Assembly (NCBI GenBank): GCA_027186245.1
Contig: CP114483.1
Coordinates: forward strand, 16,140,220-16,204,219
Direction: 5' to 3'
Length of the DNA: 64,000 nucleotides
Origin: Coriaria nepalensis
Taxonomy: Eukaryota > Streptophyta > Magnoliopsida > Cucurbitales > Coriariaceae
Made by a program: the position numbers and the translations under genes. Of the stretch, positions 12,226-26,900 are shown in pieces (position 1 is the first letter of the stretch; each line of letters begins with the position of its first letter). The notes below the pieces were generated by a model that saw nothing but the letters and a program-made list of their open reading frames with translations, made no database searches and was not told the DNA's origin.

Positions 12226-14765
12226 CGTGCATAACTTGCAGTTGATCTATTGAAGGCAACTATACATTTACTTAGCGTTAAAATCATGTCATTGAGGCTC
12301 TTCTAGTCATTAAATCAATATAAATGAATTCGAACGAATTATATTTTTGCCCTTCAAACATGATTTTCTTACATAACCTGCAATTAATCTATTGAATACA
12401 ACAATGCATTATTTTAGCCTTAAACAGCATATCATTCAGTCTTTTCAGATCATTAAATTGTTTGAAAGCACTTCGAACTAATTCTATTTTCGCATTTAAA
12501 ACACGACTTTCATGCATAACTTGCAATTGATCTGCTGAAGGCAACTAGGCATTTTTTTAGTGTTAAAGTCATATTATTGCATCTCTTTTACTCATTAAAT
12601 CATTCTAAATCACTTCAGACGAAATTCACCTTTTAACCATGACTTTCGGGCATAACTTGCAGTTGATCTACTGAAGGCGACTATACATTTACTCAGCCTT
12701 AAAATCATGTCATTGAGGCTCTTCTAGTCATTAAATCATTATAAATGAATTCGAACGAATTATATTTTTGCCCTTCAAACATGATTTTCTTACTTAACCT
12801 GCAATTCATATATTAAAGACAACAATGCATTATTTTAGCCTTAAAGAGCATATCATTCAGTCTTTTTAGATCATTAAATTATTTGAAAGCACTTCGAACT
12901 AGTTCTATTTTCGCATCTAAAACACGACTTTCATGCATGACTTGCAATTGATCTACTGAAGGCAACTGTGCATTTTTTTAGTGTTAAAGTCATCTTATTG
13001 CATCTCTTTTACTCATTAAATCATTCTAAATCACTTCAGACGAAATTCACCTTTTAAACATGACTTTCGTGCATAACTTGCAGTTGATCTGTTGAAGGCA
13101 ACTATACATTTACTTAGCGTTAAAATCATGTCATTGAGGCTCTTCTAGTCATTAAATCAATATAAATGAATTCGAACGAATTATATTTTTGCCCTTCAAA
13201 CATGATTTTCTTACATAACCTGCAATCAATCTATTGAATACAACAATGCATTCTTTTAGCCTTAAAGAGCATATCATTCAGTCTTTTCAGATCATTAAAT
13301 TGTTTGAAAGCACTTCGAACTAGTTCTATTTTCGCATTTAAAACACGACTTTCATGCATAACTTGCAATTGATCTCCTGAGGGAGACTATGCATTTTTTT
13401 AGTGTTAAAGTCATATTATTGCATCTCTTTTACTCATTAAATCATTCTAAATCACTTTAGACGAAATTCACCTTTTAAACATGACTTTCGTGCATAACTT
13501 GCAGTTGATCTACTGAAGGCAACTATACATTTACTTAGCCTTAAAATCATGTCATTGAGGCTCTTCTAGTCATTAAATCATTATAAATGAATTCGAACGA
13601 ATTATATTTTTGCCCTTCAAACATGATTTTCTTACATAACCTGCAATTAATCTATTGAATACAACAATGCATTCTTTTAGCCTTAAGGAGCATATCATTC
13701 AGTCTTTTCAGATCATTAAATTGTTTGAAAGCACTTCGAACTAGTTCTATTTTCGCATTTAAAACACGACTTTCATGCATAACTTGCAATTGATCTACTG
13801 AAGGCAGCTATGCATTTTTTTAGTTTTAAAGTCATATTATTGCTCTCTTTTACTCATTAAATCATTCTAAATCACTTCAGACGAAATTCACCTTTTAAAC
13901 ATGACTTTCCTGCATAACTTGCAGTTGATCTATTGAAGGCAACTATACATTTACTTATCGTTAAAATGATGTCATTGAGGCTCTTCTAGTCATTAAATCA
14001 ATATAAATTAATTCGAACGAATTAACTTTTTGCCCTCCAAACATGATTTTCTTACATAACCTGCAATTAATCTATTGAATACAACAATGCATTCTTTTAG
14101 CCTTAAACAGCATATCATTCAGTCTTTTTAGATCATTAAATTGTTTGAAAGCACTTCAAACTAATTCTATTTTCGCATTTAAAACACGAGTTTCATGCAT
14201 AACTTGCAATTGATCTGCTGAAGGCAACTCGGCATTTTTTTAGTGTTAAAGTCATATTATTGCATGTCTTTTACTCATTAAATCATTCTAAATCACTTCA
14301 GACGAAATTCACCTTTTAAACATGACTTTCGTGCATAACTTGCAGTTGATCTATTGAAGACAACTATACATTTACTTAGCGTTAAAATCATGTCTTTGAG
14401 GCTCTTCTAGTCATTAAATCATTGTAAATGAATTCGAACGAATTATATTTTTGCCCTTCAAAAATGATTTTCTTACATAACCTGCAATTAATCTACCGAA
14501 TACAACAATGCATTATTTTAACCTTAAAGAGCATATCATTCAGTCTTTTAGATCATTAAATTGTTGGAAAGCACTTCGAACTAATTCTATTTTCGCATTT
14601 AAAACACGACTTTCATGCATAACTTGCAATTGATCTACTGAAGGCAATTAGGCATTTTTTTAGTGTTAAAGTCATATTATTGCATCTCTTTTACTCATTA
14701 AATCATTCTAAATCACTTCAGACGAAATTCACCTTTTAAACATGACTTTCGTGCATAACTTGCAG

Positions 14766-14800
14766 TTGATCTATTGAAGACAACTATGCATTATTTTAGC
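14766..14800. repeat. B/C fusion junction, one subunit lost (copy 1)
   Basis: Subunit B starts normally ('gcagttgatctattgaagac') but passes directly into the C sequence 'aactatgcattattttagcc'. The rest of B and the start of C are missing, about 140 bp. The crossover lies in the homologous stretch 'gaa.acaac.atgcatt', as expected for exchange between aligned positions of two subunits. The C part carries 'aaagtgcat', so the partner was a unit of that type. Confidence 0.88.
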
Positions 14801-16212
14801 CTTAAAGTGCATATCATTCAGTCTTTTTAGATCATTAAATTGTTTGAAAGCACTTCGAACTAATTCTGTTTTCGCATTTAAAACACGACTTTCATGCATA
14901 ACTTGCAATTGATTTGCTCAAGGCAACTATGCATTTTTTTAGTGTTAAAGTCATATTATTGCATCTCTTTTACTCATTAAATCATTCTAAATCACTTCAG
15001 ACGAAATTCACCTTTTAAACATGACTTTCGTGCATAACTTGCAGTTGATCTATTGAAGACAACTATACATTTACTTAGCGTTAAAATCATGTCATTGAGG
15101 CTCTTCTACTCATTATATCATTATAAATGAATTCGAACGAATTATATTATTGCCCTTCAAAAATGATTTTCTTACATAACCTACAATTAATCTATTGAAT
15201 ACAACAATGCATTATTTTAGCCTTAAAGTGCATATCATTCAGTCTTTTTAGATCATTAAATTGTTTGAAAGCACTTCGAACTAATTCTGTTTTCGCATTT
15301 AAAACACGACTTTCATGCATAACTTGCAATTGATTTGCTCAAGGCAACTATGCATTTTTTTAGTGTTAAAGTCATATTATTGCATCTCTTTTACTCATTA
15401 AATCATTCTAAATCACTTCAGACGAAATTCACCTTTTAAACATGACTTTCGTGCATAACTTGCAGTTGATCTACTGAAGGCAACTATACATTTACTTAGC
15501 CTTAAAATCATGTCATTGAGGCTCTTCTAGTCATTAAATCATTATAAATGAATTCGAACGAATTATATTTTTGCCCTTCAAACATGATTTTCTTACATAA
15601 CCTGCAATTAATCTATTGAAGACAACAATGCATTATTTTAGCCTTAAAGAGCATATCATTCAGTCTTTTTAGATCATTAAATTATTTGAAAGCACTTCGA
15701 ACTAGTTCTATTTTCGCATTTAAAACACGACTTTCATGCATGACTTGCAATTGATCTATTGAAGGCAACTGTGCATTTTTTTAGTGTTAAAGTCATATTA
15801 TTGCATCTCTTTTACTCATTAAATCATTCTAAATCACTTCAGACGAAATTCACCTTTAAAACATGACTTTCGTGCATAACTTGCAGTTGATCTATTGAAG
15901 ACAACTATACATTTACTTAGCGTTAAAATCATGTCTTTGAGGCTCTTCTAGTCATTAAATCATTATAAATGAATTCGAACGAATTATATTTTTGCCCTTC
16001 AAAAATGATTTTCGTACATAACCTGCAATTAATCTATCGAATACAACAATGCATTATTTTAGCCTTAAAGAGCATATCATTCAGTCTTTTAGATCATTAA
16101 ATTGTTTGAAAGCACTTCGAACTAATTCTATTTTCGCATTTAAAACACGACTTTCATGCATAACTTGCAATTGATCTGCTGAAGGCAACTAGGCATTTTT
16201 TTAGTGTTAAAG

Positions 16213-17418
16213 TCATATTATTGCATCCCTTTTACTCATTAAATCGTTCTAAATCACTTCGGACGAAATTCACCTTTAAAACATGACTTTCGTGCATAAC
16301 TTGCAGTTGATCTATTGAAGACAACTATACATTTACTTAGCGTTAAAATCATGTCATTGAGGCTCTTCTAGTCATTAAATCATTATAAATGAATCCGAAC
16401 GAATTATATTTTTGCCCTTCAAAAATGATTTTCTTACATAACTTGCAATTAATCTATCGAATACAACAATGCATTATTTTAGCCTTAAAGAGCATATCAT
16501 TCAGTCTTTTCAGATCATTAAATTGTTTCAACGCACTTCGAACTAATTCTAATTTCGCATTTAAAACACGACTTTCATGCATAACTTGCAATTGATCTGC
16601 TAAAGGCAACTAGGCATTTTTTTAGTGTTAAAGTCATATTATTGCATCTCTTTTACTCAATAAATCATTCTAAATAACTTCAGACGAAATTCACCTTTAA
16701 AACATGACTTTCGTGCATAACTTGCAGTTGATCTATTGAAGACAACTCTACATTTACTTAGCGTTAAAATCATGTCATTGAGGCTCTTCTAGTCATTAAA
16801 TCATTATAAATGAATCCGAACGAATTATATTTTTGCCCTTCAAAAATGATTTTCTTACATAACCTGCAATTAATCTATCGAATACAACAATGCATTATTT
16901 TAGCCTTAAAGAGAATATCATTCAGTCTTTTATATCATTAAATTGTTTGAAAGCACTTCGAACTAATTCTATTTTCGCATTTAAAACACGACTTTCATGC
17001 ATAACTTGCAATTGATCTGCTGAACGCAACTAGGCATTTTTTTAGTGTTAAAGTCATATTATTGCATCTCTTTTACTCATTAAATCATTCTAAATCACTT
17101 CAGACGAAATTAACCTTTTAAACATGACTTTCGTGCATAACTTGCAGTTGATCTATTGAAGACAACTATACATTTACTTAGCGCTAAAATCATGTCATTG
17201 AGGCTCTTCTAGTCATTAAATCATTATAAATGAATTCGAACGAATTATATTTTTGCCCTTCAAAAATGATTTTCTTACATAACTTGCAATTAATCTATCG
17301 AATACAACAATGCATTATTTTAGCCTTAAAGAGCATATCATTCAGTCTTTTCAGATCATTAAATTGTTTCAACGCACTTCGAACTAATTCTAATTTCGCA
17401 TTTAAAACACGACTTTCA
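16213..17418. repeat. Three-unit block with 'tttcaacgcac' C variant, copy b
   Basis: Copy of 10750-11955 at an offset of about 5463 bp, with small private changes ('ttcggacg' near 16258, 'aataactt' near 16674, 'agagaatatc' near 16911). It lies directly before the second 6-kb duplication copy. The most economical reading is that the original duplicated unit ran from about 9826 to about 17391. Confidence 0.75.
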
Positions 17419-19506
17419 TGCATAACTTGCAATTGATCTGCTGAAGGCAACTAGGCATTTTTTTAGTGTTAAAGTCATATTATTGCATCTCTTTTACTCA
17501 TTAAATCATTCTAAATCACTTCAGACGAAATTCACCTTTTAAACATGACTTTCATGCATAACTTGCAGTTCATCTACTGAAGGCAACTATACATTTACTT
17601 AGCCTTAAAATCATGTCATTGAGGCTCTTCTAGTCATTAAATCATTATAAATGAATTCGAACGAATTATATTTTTGCCCTTCAAAAATGATTTTTCTTAC
17701 ATAACCTGCAATTAATCTATCGAATACAACAATGCATTATTTTAGGCTTAAAGAGCATATCATTCTGTCTTTTAGATCATTAAATTGTTTGAAAGCACTT
17801 CGAACTAATTCTATTTTCGCATTTAAAACACGACTTTCATGCATAACTTGCAATTCATCTACTGAGGGAGACTATGCATTTTTTTTGTGTTAAAGTCATA
17901 TTATTGCATCCCTTTTACTCATTAAATCGTTCTAAATCACTTCAGACGAAATTCACCTTTAAAACATGACTTTCGTGCATAACTTGCAGTTGATCTATTG
18001 AAGACAACTATACATTTACTTAGCGTTAAAATCATGTCATTGAGGCTATTCTAGTCATTAAATCATTATAAATGAATCCGAACGAATTATATTTTTGCCC
18101 TTCAAAAATGATTTTCTTACATAACTTGCAATTAATCTATCGAATACAACAATGCATTATTTTAGCCTTAAAGAGCATATCATTCAGTCTTTTCAGATCA
18201 TTAAATTGTTTCAACGCACTTCGAACTAATTCTAATTTCGCATTTAAAACACGACTTTCATGCATAACTTGCAATTGATCTGCTGAAGGCAACTAGGCAT
18301 TTTTTTAGTGTTAAAGTCATATTATTGCATCCCTTTTACTCATTAAATCGTTCTAAATCACTTCAGACGAAATTCACCTTTAAAACATGACTTTCGTGCA
18401 TAACTTGCAGTTGATCTATTGAAGACAACTATACATTTACTTAGCGTTAAAATCATGTCATTGAGGCTCTTCTAGTCATTAAATCATTATAAATGAATCC
18501 GAACGAATTATATTTTTGCCCTTCAAAAATGATTTTCTTACATAACTTGCAATTAATCTATCGAATACAACAATGCATTATTTTAGCCTTAAAGAGCATA
18601 TCATTCAGTCTTTTCAGATCATTAAATTGTTTCAACGCACTTCGAACTAATTCTAATTTCGCATTTAAAACACGACTTTCATGCATAACTTGCAATTGAT
18701 CTGCTAAAGGCAACTAGGCATTTTTTTAGTGTTAAAGTCATATTATTGCATCTCTTTTACTCAATAAATCATTCTAAATCACTTCAGACGAAATTCACCT
18801 TTAAAACATGACTTTCGTGCATAACTTGCAGTTGATCTATTGAAGACAACTATACATTTACTTAGCGTTAAAATCATCTCTTTGAGGCTCTTCTAGTCAT
18901 TAAATCATTATAAATGAATTCGAACGAATTATATTTTTGCCCTTCAAAAATGATTTTCTTACATAACCTGCAATTAATCTATCGAATACAACAATGCATT
19001 ATTTTAGCCTTAAAGAGCATATCATTCAGTCTTTTATATCATTAAATTGTTTGAAAGCACTTCGAACTAATTCTATTTTCGCATTTAAAACACGACTTTC
19101 ATGCATAACTTGCAATTGATCTGCTGAACGCAACTAGGCATTTTTTTAGTGTTAAAGTCATATTATTGCATCTCTTTTACTCATTAAATCATTCTAAATC
19201 ACTTCAGACGAAATTAACCTTTTAAACATGACTTTCGTGCATAACTTGCAGTTGATCTATTGAAGACAACTATACATTTACTTAGCGCTAAAATCATGTC
19301 ATTGAGGCTCTTCTAGTCATTAAATCATTATAAATGAATTCGAACGAATTATATTTTTGCCCTTCAAAAATGATTTTCTTACATAACTTGCAATTAATCT
19401 ATCGAATACAACAATGCATTATTTTAGCCTTAAAGAGCATATCATTCAGTCTTTTCAGATCATTAAATTGTTTCAACGCACTTCGAACTAATTCTAATTT
19501 CGCATT

Positions 19507-19792
19507 TAAAACACGACTTTAATGCATAACTTGCTATTGATCTGCTGAAGGCAACTACACATTTTTTTAGTGTTAAAGTCATATTATTGCATCTCTTTTA
19601 CTCATTAAATCATTCTAAATCACTTCAGACGAAATTCACCTTTAAAAGACGACTTTCATGCATAACTTTCAATTGATCTGCTGAAGGCAACTAGGCATTT
19701 TTTTAGTGTTAAAGTCATATTATTGCATCTCTTTTACTCACTAAATCATTCTAAATCCCTTCACACGAAATTCACCTTTTAAACATGAGTTT
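19507..19792. repeat. Extra A subunit: A-A-B order, second copy
   Basis: Copy of the A-A-B arrangement at 11940-12225, offset 7567 bp, with the same private changes ('actttaatgcat', 'aactttcaattg', 'aatcccttcacacg', 'catgagtttcg'). It was inherited through the large duplication. Confidence 0.85.
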
Positions 19793-20345
19793 CGTGCATA
19801 ACTTGCAGTTGATCTATTGAAGGCAACTATACATTTACTTAGCGTTAAAATCATGTCATTGAGGCTCTTCTAGTCATTAAATCAATATAAATGAATTCGA
19901 ACGAATTATATTTTTGCCCTTCAAACATGATTTTCTTACATAACCTGCAATTAATCTATTGAATACAACAATGCATTATTTTAGCCTTAAACAGCATATC
20001 ATTCAGTCTTTTCAGATCATTAAATTGTTTGAAAGCACTTCGAACTAATTCTATTTTCGCATTTAAAACACGACTTTCATGCATAACTTGCAATTGATCT
20101 GCTGAAGGCAACTAGGCATTTTTTTAGTGTTAAAGTCATATTATTGCATCTCTTTTACTCATTAAATCATTCTAAATCACTTCAGACGAAATTCACCTTT
20201 TAACCATGACTTTCGGGCATAACTTGCAGTTGATCTACTGAAGGCGACTATACATTTACTCAGCCTTAAAATCATGTCATTGAGGCTCTTCTAGTCATTA
20301 AATCATTATAAATGAATTCGAACGAATTATATTTTTGCCCTTCAA

Positions 20346-23300
20346 ACATGATTTTCTTACTTAACCTGCAATTCATATATTAAAGACAACAATGCATTAT
20401 TTTAGCCTTAAAGAGCATATCATTCAGTCTTTTTAGATCATTAAATTATTTGAAAGCACTTCGAACTAGTTCTATTTTCGCATCTAAAACACGACTTTCA
20501 TGCATGACTTGCAATTGATCTACTGAAGGCAACTGTGCATTTTTTTAGTGTTAAAGTCATCTTATTGCATCTCTTTTACTCATTAAATCATTCTAAATCA
20601 CTTCAGACGAAATTCACCTTTTAAACATGACTTTCGTGCATAACTTGCAGTTGATCTGTTGAAGGCAACTATACATTTACTTAGCGTTAAAATCATGTCA
20701 TTGAGGCTCTTCTAGTCATTAAATCAATATAAATGAATTCGAACGAATTATATTTTTGCCCTTCAAACATGATTTTCTTACATAACCTGCAATCAATCTA
20801 TTGAATACAACAATGCATTCTTTTAGCCTTAAAGAGCATATCATTCAGTCTTTTCAGATCATTAAATTGTTTGAAAGCACTTCGAACTAGTTCTATTTTC
20901 GCATTTAAAACACGACTTTCATGCATAACTTGCAATTGATCTCCTGAGGGAGACTATGCATTTTTTTAGTGTTAAAGTCATATTATTGCATCTCTTTTAC
21001 TCATTAAATCATTCTAAATCACTTTAGACGAAATTCACCTTTTAAACATGACTTTCGTGCATAACTTGCAGTTGATCTACTGAAGGCAACTATACATTTA
21101 CTTAGCCTTAAAATCATGTCATTGAGGCTCTTCTAGTCATTAAATCATTATAAATGAATTCGAACGAATTATATTTTTGCCCTTCAAACATGATTTTCTT
21201 ACATAACCTGCAATTAATCTATTGAATACAACAATGCATTCTTTTAGCCTTAAGGAGCATATCATTCAGTCTTTTCAGATCATTAAATTGTTTGAAAGCA
21301 CTTCGAACTAGTTCTATTTTCGCATTTAAAACACGACTTTCATGCATAACTTGCAATTGATCTACTGAAGGCAGCTATGCATTTTTTTAGTTTTAAAGTC
21401 ATATTATTGCTCTCTTTTACTCATTAAATCATTCTAAATCACTTCAGACGAAATTCACCTTTTAAACATGACTTTCCTGCATAACTTGCAGTTGATCTAT
21501 TGAAGGCAACTATACATTTACTTATCGTTAAAATGATGTCATTGAGGCTCTTCTAGTCATTAAATCAATATAAATTAATTCGAACGAATTAACTTTTTGC
21601 CCTCCAAACATGATTTTCTTACATAACCTGCAATTAATCTATTGAATACAACAATGCATTCTTTTAGCCTTAAACAGCATATCATTCAGTCTTTTTAGAT
21701 CATTAAATTGTTTGAAAGCACTTCAAACTAATTCTATTTTCGCATTTAAAACACGAGTTTCATGCATAACTTGCAATTGATCTGCTGAAGGCAACTCGGC
21801 ATTTTTTTAGTGTTAAAGTCATATTATTGCATGTCTTTTACTCATTAAATCATTCTAAATCACTTCAGACGAAATTCACCTTTTAAACATGACTTTCGTG
21901 CATAACTTGCAGTTGATCTATTGAAGACAACTATACATTTACTTAGCGTTAAAATCATGTCTTTGAGGCTCTTCTAGTCATTAAATCATTGTAAATGAAT
22001 TCGAACGAATTATATTTTTGCCCTTCAAAAATGATTTTCTTACATAACCTGCAATTAATCTACCGAATACAACAATGCATTATTTTAACCTTAAAGAGCA
22101 TATCATTCAGTCTTTTAGATCATTAAATTGTTGGAAAGCACTTCGAACTAATTCTATTTTCGCATTTAAAACACGACTTTCATGCATAACTTGCAATTGA
22201 TCTACTGAAGGCAATTAGGCATTTTTTTAGTGTTAAAGTCATATTATTGCATCTCTTTTACTCATTAAATCATTCTAAATCACTTCAGACGAAATTCACC
22301 TTTTAAACATGACTTTCGTGCATAACTTGCAGTTGATCTATTGAAGACAACTATGCATTATTTTAGCCTTAAAGTGCATATCATTCAGTCTTTTTAGATC
22401 ATTAAATTGTTTGAAAGCACTTCGAACTAATTCTGTTTTCGCATTTAAAACACGACTTTCATGCATAACTTGCAATTGATTTGCTCAAGGCAACTATGCA
22501 TTTTTTTAGTGTTAAAGTCATATTATTGCATCTCTTTTACTCATTAAATCATTCTAAATCACTTCAGACGAAATTCACCTTTTAAACATGACTTTCGTGC
22601 ATAACTTGCAGTTGATCTATTGAAGACAACTATACATTTACTTAGCGTTAAAATCATGTCATTGAGGCTCTTCTACTCATTATATCATTATAAATGAATT
22701 CGAACGAATTATATTATTGCCCTTCAAAAATGATTTTCTTACATAACCTACAATTAATCTATTGAATACAACAATGCATTATTTTAGCCTTAAAGTGCAT
22801 ATCATTCAGTCTTTTTAGATCATTAAATTGTTTGAAAGCACTTCGAACTAATTCTGTTTTCGCATTTAAAACACGACTTTCATGCATAACTTGCAATTGA
22901 TTTGCTCAAGGCAACTATGCATTTTTTTAGTGTTAAAGTCATATTATTGCATCTCTTTTACTCATTAAATCATTCTAAATCACTTCAGACGAAATTCACC
23001 TTTTAAACATGACTTTCGTGCATAACTTGCAGTTGATCTACTGAAGGCAACTATACATTTACTTAGCCTTAAAATCATGTCATTGAGGCTCTTCTAGTCA
23101 TTAAATCATTATAAATGAATTCGAACGAATTATATTTTTGCCCTTCAAACATGATTTTCTTACATAACCTGCAATTAATCTATTGAAGACAACAATGCAT
23201 TATTTTAGCCTTAAAGAGCATATCATTCAGTCTTTTTAGATCATTAAATTATTTGAAAGCACTTCGAACTAGTTCTATTTTCGCATTTAAAACACGACTT

Positions 23301-23989
23301 TCATGCATGACTTGCAATTGATCTATTGAAGGCAACTGTGCATTTTTTTAGTGTTAAAGTCATATTATTGCATCTCTTTTACTCATTAAATCATTCTAAA
23401 TCACTTCAGACGAAATTCACCTTTTAAACATGACTTTCGTGCATAACTTGCAGTTGATCTATTGAAGGCAACTATACATTTACTTAGCGTTAAAATCATG
23501 TCATTGAGGCCCTTCTAGTCATTAAATCATTATAAATGAATTCGAACGAATTATATTTTTGCCCTTCAAAAATGATTTTCTTACATAACCTGCAATTAAT
23601 CTATCGAATACAACAATGCATTATTTTAGCCTTAAAGAGCATATCATTCAGTCTTTTAGATCATTAAATTGTTTGAAAGCACTTCGAACTAATTATATTT
23701 TCGCATTTAAAACACGACTTTCATTCATAACTTGCAATTGATCTGCTGAAGGCAACTAGGCATTTTTTTAGTGTTAAAGTCATATTATTGCATCTCTTTT
23801 ACTCATTAAATCATTATAAATCACTTCAGACGAAATTCACCTTTTAAACATGACTTTCGTGCATAACTTGCAGTTGATCTACTGAAGGCAACTATACATT
23901 TACTTAGCGTTAAAATCATGTCATTGAGGCTCTTCTAGTCATTAAATCATTATAAATGAATTCGAACGAATTATATTTTTGCCCTTCAA
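20346..23989. repeat. 3644-bp higher-order tandem duplication, copy 1
   Basis: Followed directly by a second copy at 23990-27633. The shift of 3644 bp is constant at every rare landmark I checked: 'acttaacctgcaattcatat', 'aattaactttttgccctcc', the B/C fusion and 'tgaggcccttctag'. The length equals 26 subunits, or 8 and 2/3 trimers, because the copy includes one B/C fusion. The left breakpoint is uncertain by about 80 bp, as both sides share ordinary satellite sequence. Confidence 0.9.
22333..22367. repeat. B/C fusion junction, copy 2
   Basis: Same junction as at 14766-14800, shifted 7567 bp, inside the second 6-kb duplication copy. It also lies inside the first copy of the 3644-bp repeat, which is why that repeat is not a whole number of trimers. 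Confidence 0.88.
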
Positions 23990-26900
23990 AAATGATTTTC
24001 TTACTTAACCTGCAATTCATATATTAAAGACAACAATGCATTATTTTAGCCTTAAAGAGCATATCATTCAGTCTTTTTAGATCATTAAATTATTTGAAAG
24101 CACTTCGAACTAGTTCTATTTTCGCATCTAAAACACGACTTTCATGCATGACTTGCAATTGATCTACTGAAGGCAACTGTGCATTTTTTTAGTGTTAAAG
24201 TCATCTTATTGCATCTCTTTTACTCATTAAATCATTCTAAATCACTTCAGACGAAATTCACCTTTTAAACATGACTTTCGTGCATAACTTGCAGTTGATC
24301 TGTTGAAGGCAACTATACATTTACTTAGCGTTAAAATCATGTCATTGAGGCTCTTCTAGTCATTAAATCAATATAAATGAATTCGAACGAATTATATTTT
24401 TGCCCTTCAAACATGATTTTCTTACATAACCTGCAATCAATCTATTGAATACAACAATGCATTCTTTTAGCCTTAAAGAGCATATCATTCAGTCTTTTCA
24501 GATCATTAAATTGTTTGAAAGCACTTCGAACTAGTTCTATTTTCGCATTTAAAACACGACTTTCATGCATAACTTGCAATTGATCTCCTGAGGGAGACTA
24601 TGCATTTTTTTAGTGTTAAAGTCATATTATTGCATCTCTTTTACTCATTAAATCATTCTAAATCACTTTAGACGAAATTCACCTTTTAAACATGACTTTC
24701 GTGCATAACTTGCAGTTGATCTACTGAAGGCAACTATACATTTACTTAGCCTTAAAATCATGTCATTGAGGCTCTTCTAGTCATTAAATCATTATAAATG
24801 AATTCGAACGAATTATATTTTTGCCCTTCAAACATGATTTTCTTACATAACCTGCAATTAATCTATTGAATACAACAATGCATTCTTTTAGCCTTAAGGA
24901 GCATATCATTCAGTCTTTTCAGATCATTAAATTGTTTGAAAGCACTTCGAACTAGTTCTATTTTCGCATTTAAAACACGACTTTCATGCATAACTTGCAA
25001 TTGATCTACTGAAGGCAGCTATGCATTTTTTTAGTTTTAAAGTCATATTATTGCTCTCTTTTACTCATTAAATCATTCTAAATCACTTCAGACGAAATTC
25101 ACCTTTTAAACATGACTTTCCTGCATAACTTGCAGTTGATCTATTGAAGGCAACTATACATTTACTTATCGTTAAAATGATGTCATTGAGGCTCTTCTAG
25201 TCATTAAATCAATATAAATTAATTCGAACGAATTAACTTTTTGCCCTCCAAACATGATTTTCTTACATAACCTGCAATTAATCTATTGAATACAACAATG
25301 CATTCTTTTAGCCTTAAACAGCATATCATTCAGTCTTTTTAGATCATTAAATTGTTTGAAAGCACTTCAAACTAATTCTATTTTCGCATTTAAAACACGA
25401 GTTTCATGCATAACTTGCAATTGATCTGCTGAAGGCAACTCGGCATTTTTTTAGTGTTAAAGTCATATTATTGCATGTCTTTTACTCATTAAATCATTCT
25501 AAATCACTTCAGACGAAATTCACCTTTTAAACATGACTTTCGTGCATAACTTGCAGTTGATCTATTGAAGACAACTATACATTTACTTAGCGTTAAAATC
25601 ATGTCTTTGAGGCTCTTCTAGTCATTAAATCATTGTAAATGAATTCGAACGAATTATATTTTTGCCCTTCAAAAATGATTTTCTTACATAACCTGCAATT
25701 AATCTACCGAATACAACAATGCATTATTTTAACCTTAAAGAGCATATCATTCAGTCTTTTAGATCATTAAATTGTTGGAAAGCACTTCGAACTAATTCTA
25801 TTTTCGCATTTAAAACACGACTTTCATGCATAACTTGCAATTGATCTACTGAAGGCAATTAGGCATTTTTTTAGTGTTAAAGTCATATTATTGCATCTCT
25901 TTTACTCATTAAATCATTCTAAATCACTTCAGACGAAATTCACCTTTTAAACATGACTTTCGTGCATAACTTGCAGTTGATCTATTGAAGACAACTATGC
26001 ATTATTTTAGCCTTAAAGTGCATATCATTCAGTCTTTTTAGATCATTAAATTGTTTGAAAGCACTTCGAACTAATTCTGTTTTCGCATTTAAAACACGAC
26101 TTTCATGCATAACTTGCAATTGATTTGCTCAAGGCAACTATGCATTTTTTTAGTGTTAAAGTCATATTATTGCATCTCTTTTACTCATTAAATCATTCTA
26201 AATCACTTCAGACGAAATTCACCTTTTAAACATGACTTTCGTGCATAACTTGCAGTTGATCTATTGAAGACAACTATACATTTACTTAGCGTTAAAATCA
26301 TGTCATTGAGGCTCTTCTACTCATTATATCATTATAAATGAATTCGAACGAATTATATTATTGCCCTTCAAAAATGATTTTCTTACATAACCTACAATTA
26401 ATCTATTGAATACAACAATGCATTATTTTAGCCTTAAAGTGCATATCATTCAGTCTTTTTAGATCATTAAATTGTTTGAAAGCACTTCGAACTAATTCTG
26501 TTTTCGCATTTAAAACACGACTTTCATGCATAACTTGCAATTGATTTGCTCAAGGCAACTATGCATTTTTTTAGTGTTAAAGTCATATTATTGCATCTCT
26601 TTTACTCATTAAATCATTCTAAATCACTTCAGACGAAATTCACCTTTTAAACATGACTTTCGTGCATAACTTGCAGTTGATCTACTGAAGGCAACTATAC
26701 ATTTACTTAGCCTTAAAATCATGTCATTGAGGCTCTTCTAGTCATTAAATCATTATAAATGAATTCGAACGAATTATATTTTTGCCCTTCAAACATGATT
26801 TTCTTACATAACCTGCAATTAATCTATTGAAGACAACAATGCATTATTTTAGCCTTAAAGAGCATATCATTCAGTCTTTTTAGATCATTAAATTATTTGA

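Larger units (their letters stand above)
9826..15852. repeat. Large segmental duplication, copy 1 (~6.0 kb)
   Basis: This segment recurs about 7567 bp further on. Rare variants match in order: 'cattttttttgtg' near 10310 and 17877, an A-A junction near 12070 and 19637, 'acttaacctgcaattcatat' near 12792 and 20359, 'aattaactttttgccctcc' near 14021 and 21588, and 'atcattgtaaatg' near 14418 and 21985. The match starts between 'ctattttcgc' here and 'ctaatttcgc' in the partner. It ends at 'cctttaaaac' (about 15855) against 'ccttttaaac'. A few substitutions and one extra T near 17690 (offset 7566 before it) separate the copies. Confidence 0.88.
17392..23419. repeat. Large segmental duplication, copy 2 (~6.0 kb)
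   Basis: Partner of 9826-15852 at an offset of 7566-7567 bp, which corresponds to 54 subunits or 18 trimers. It carries the same order-breaking junctions, the extra A near 19.64 kb and the B/C fusion near 22.36 kb. Those events therefore predate the duplication. The stretch between the two copies, 15853-17391, is ordinary satellite of the same family, so the repeat period is longer than the part still matching. Confidence 0.88.
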
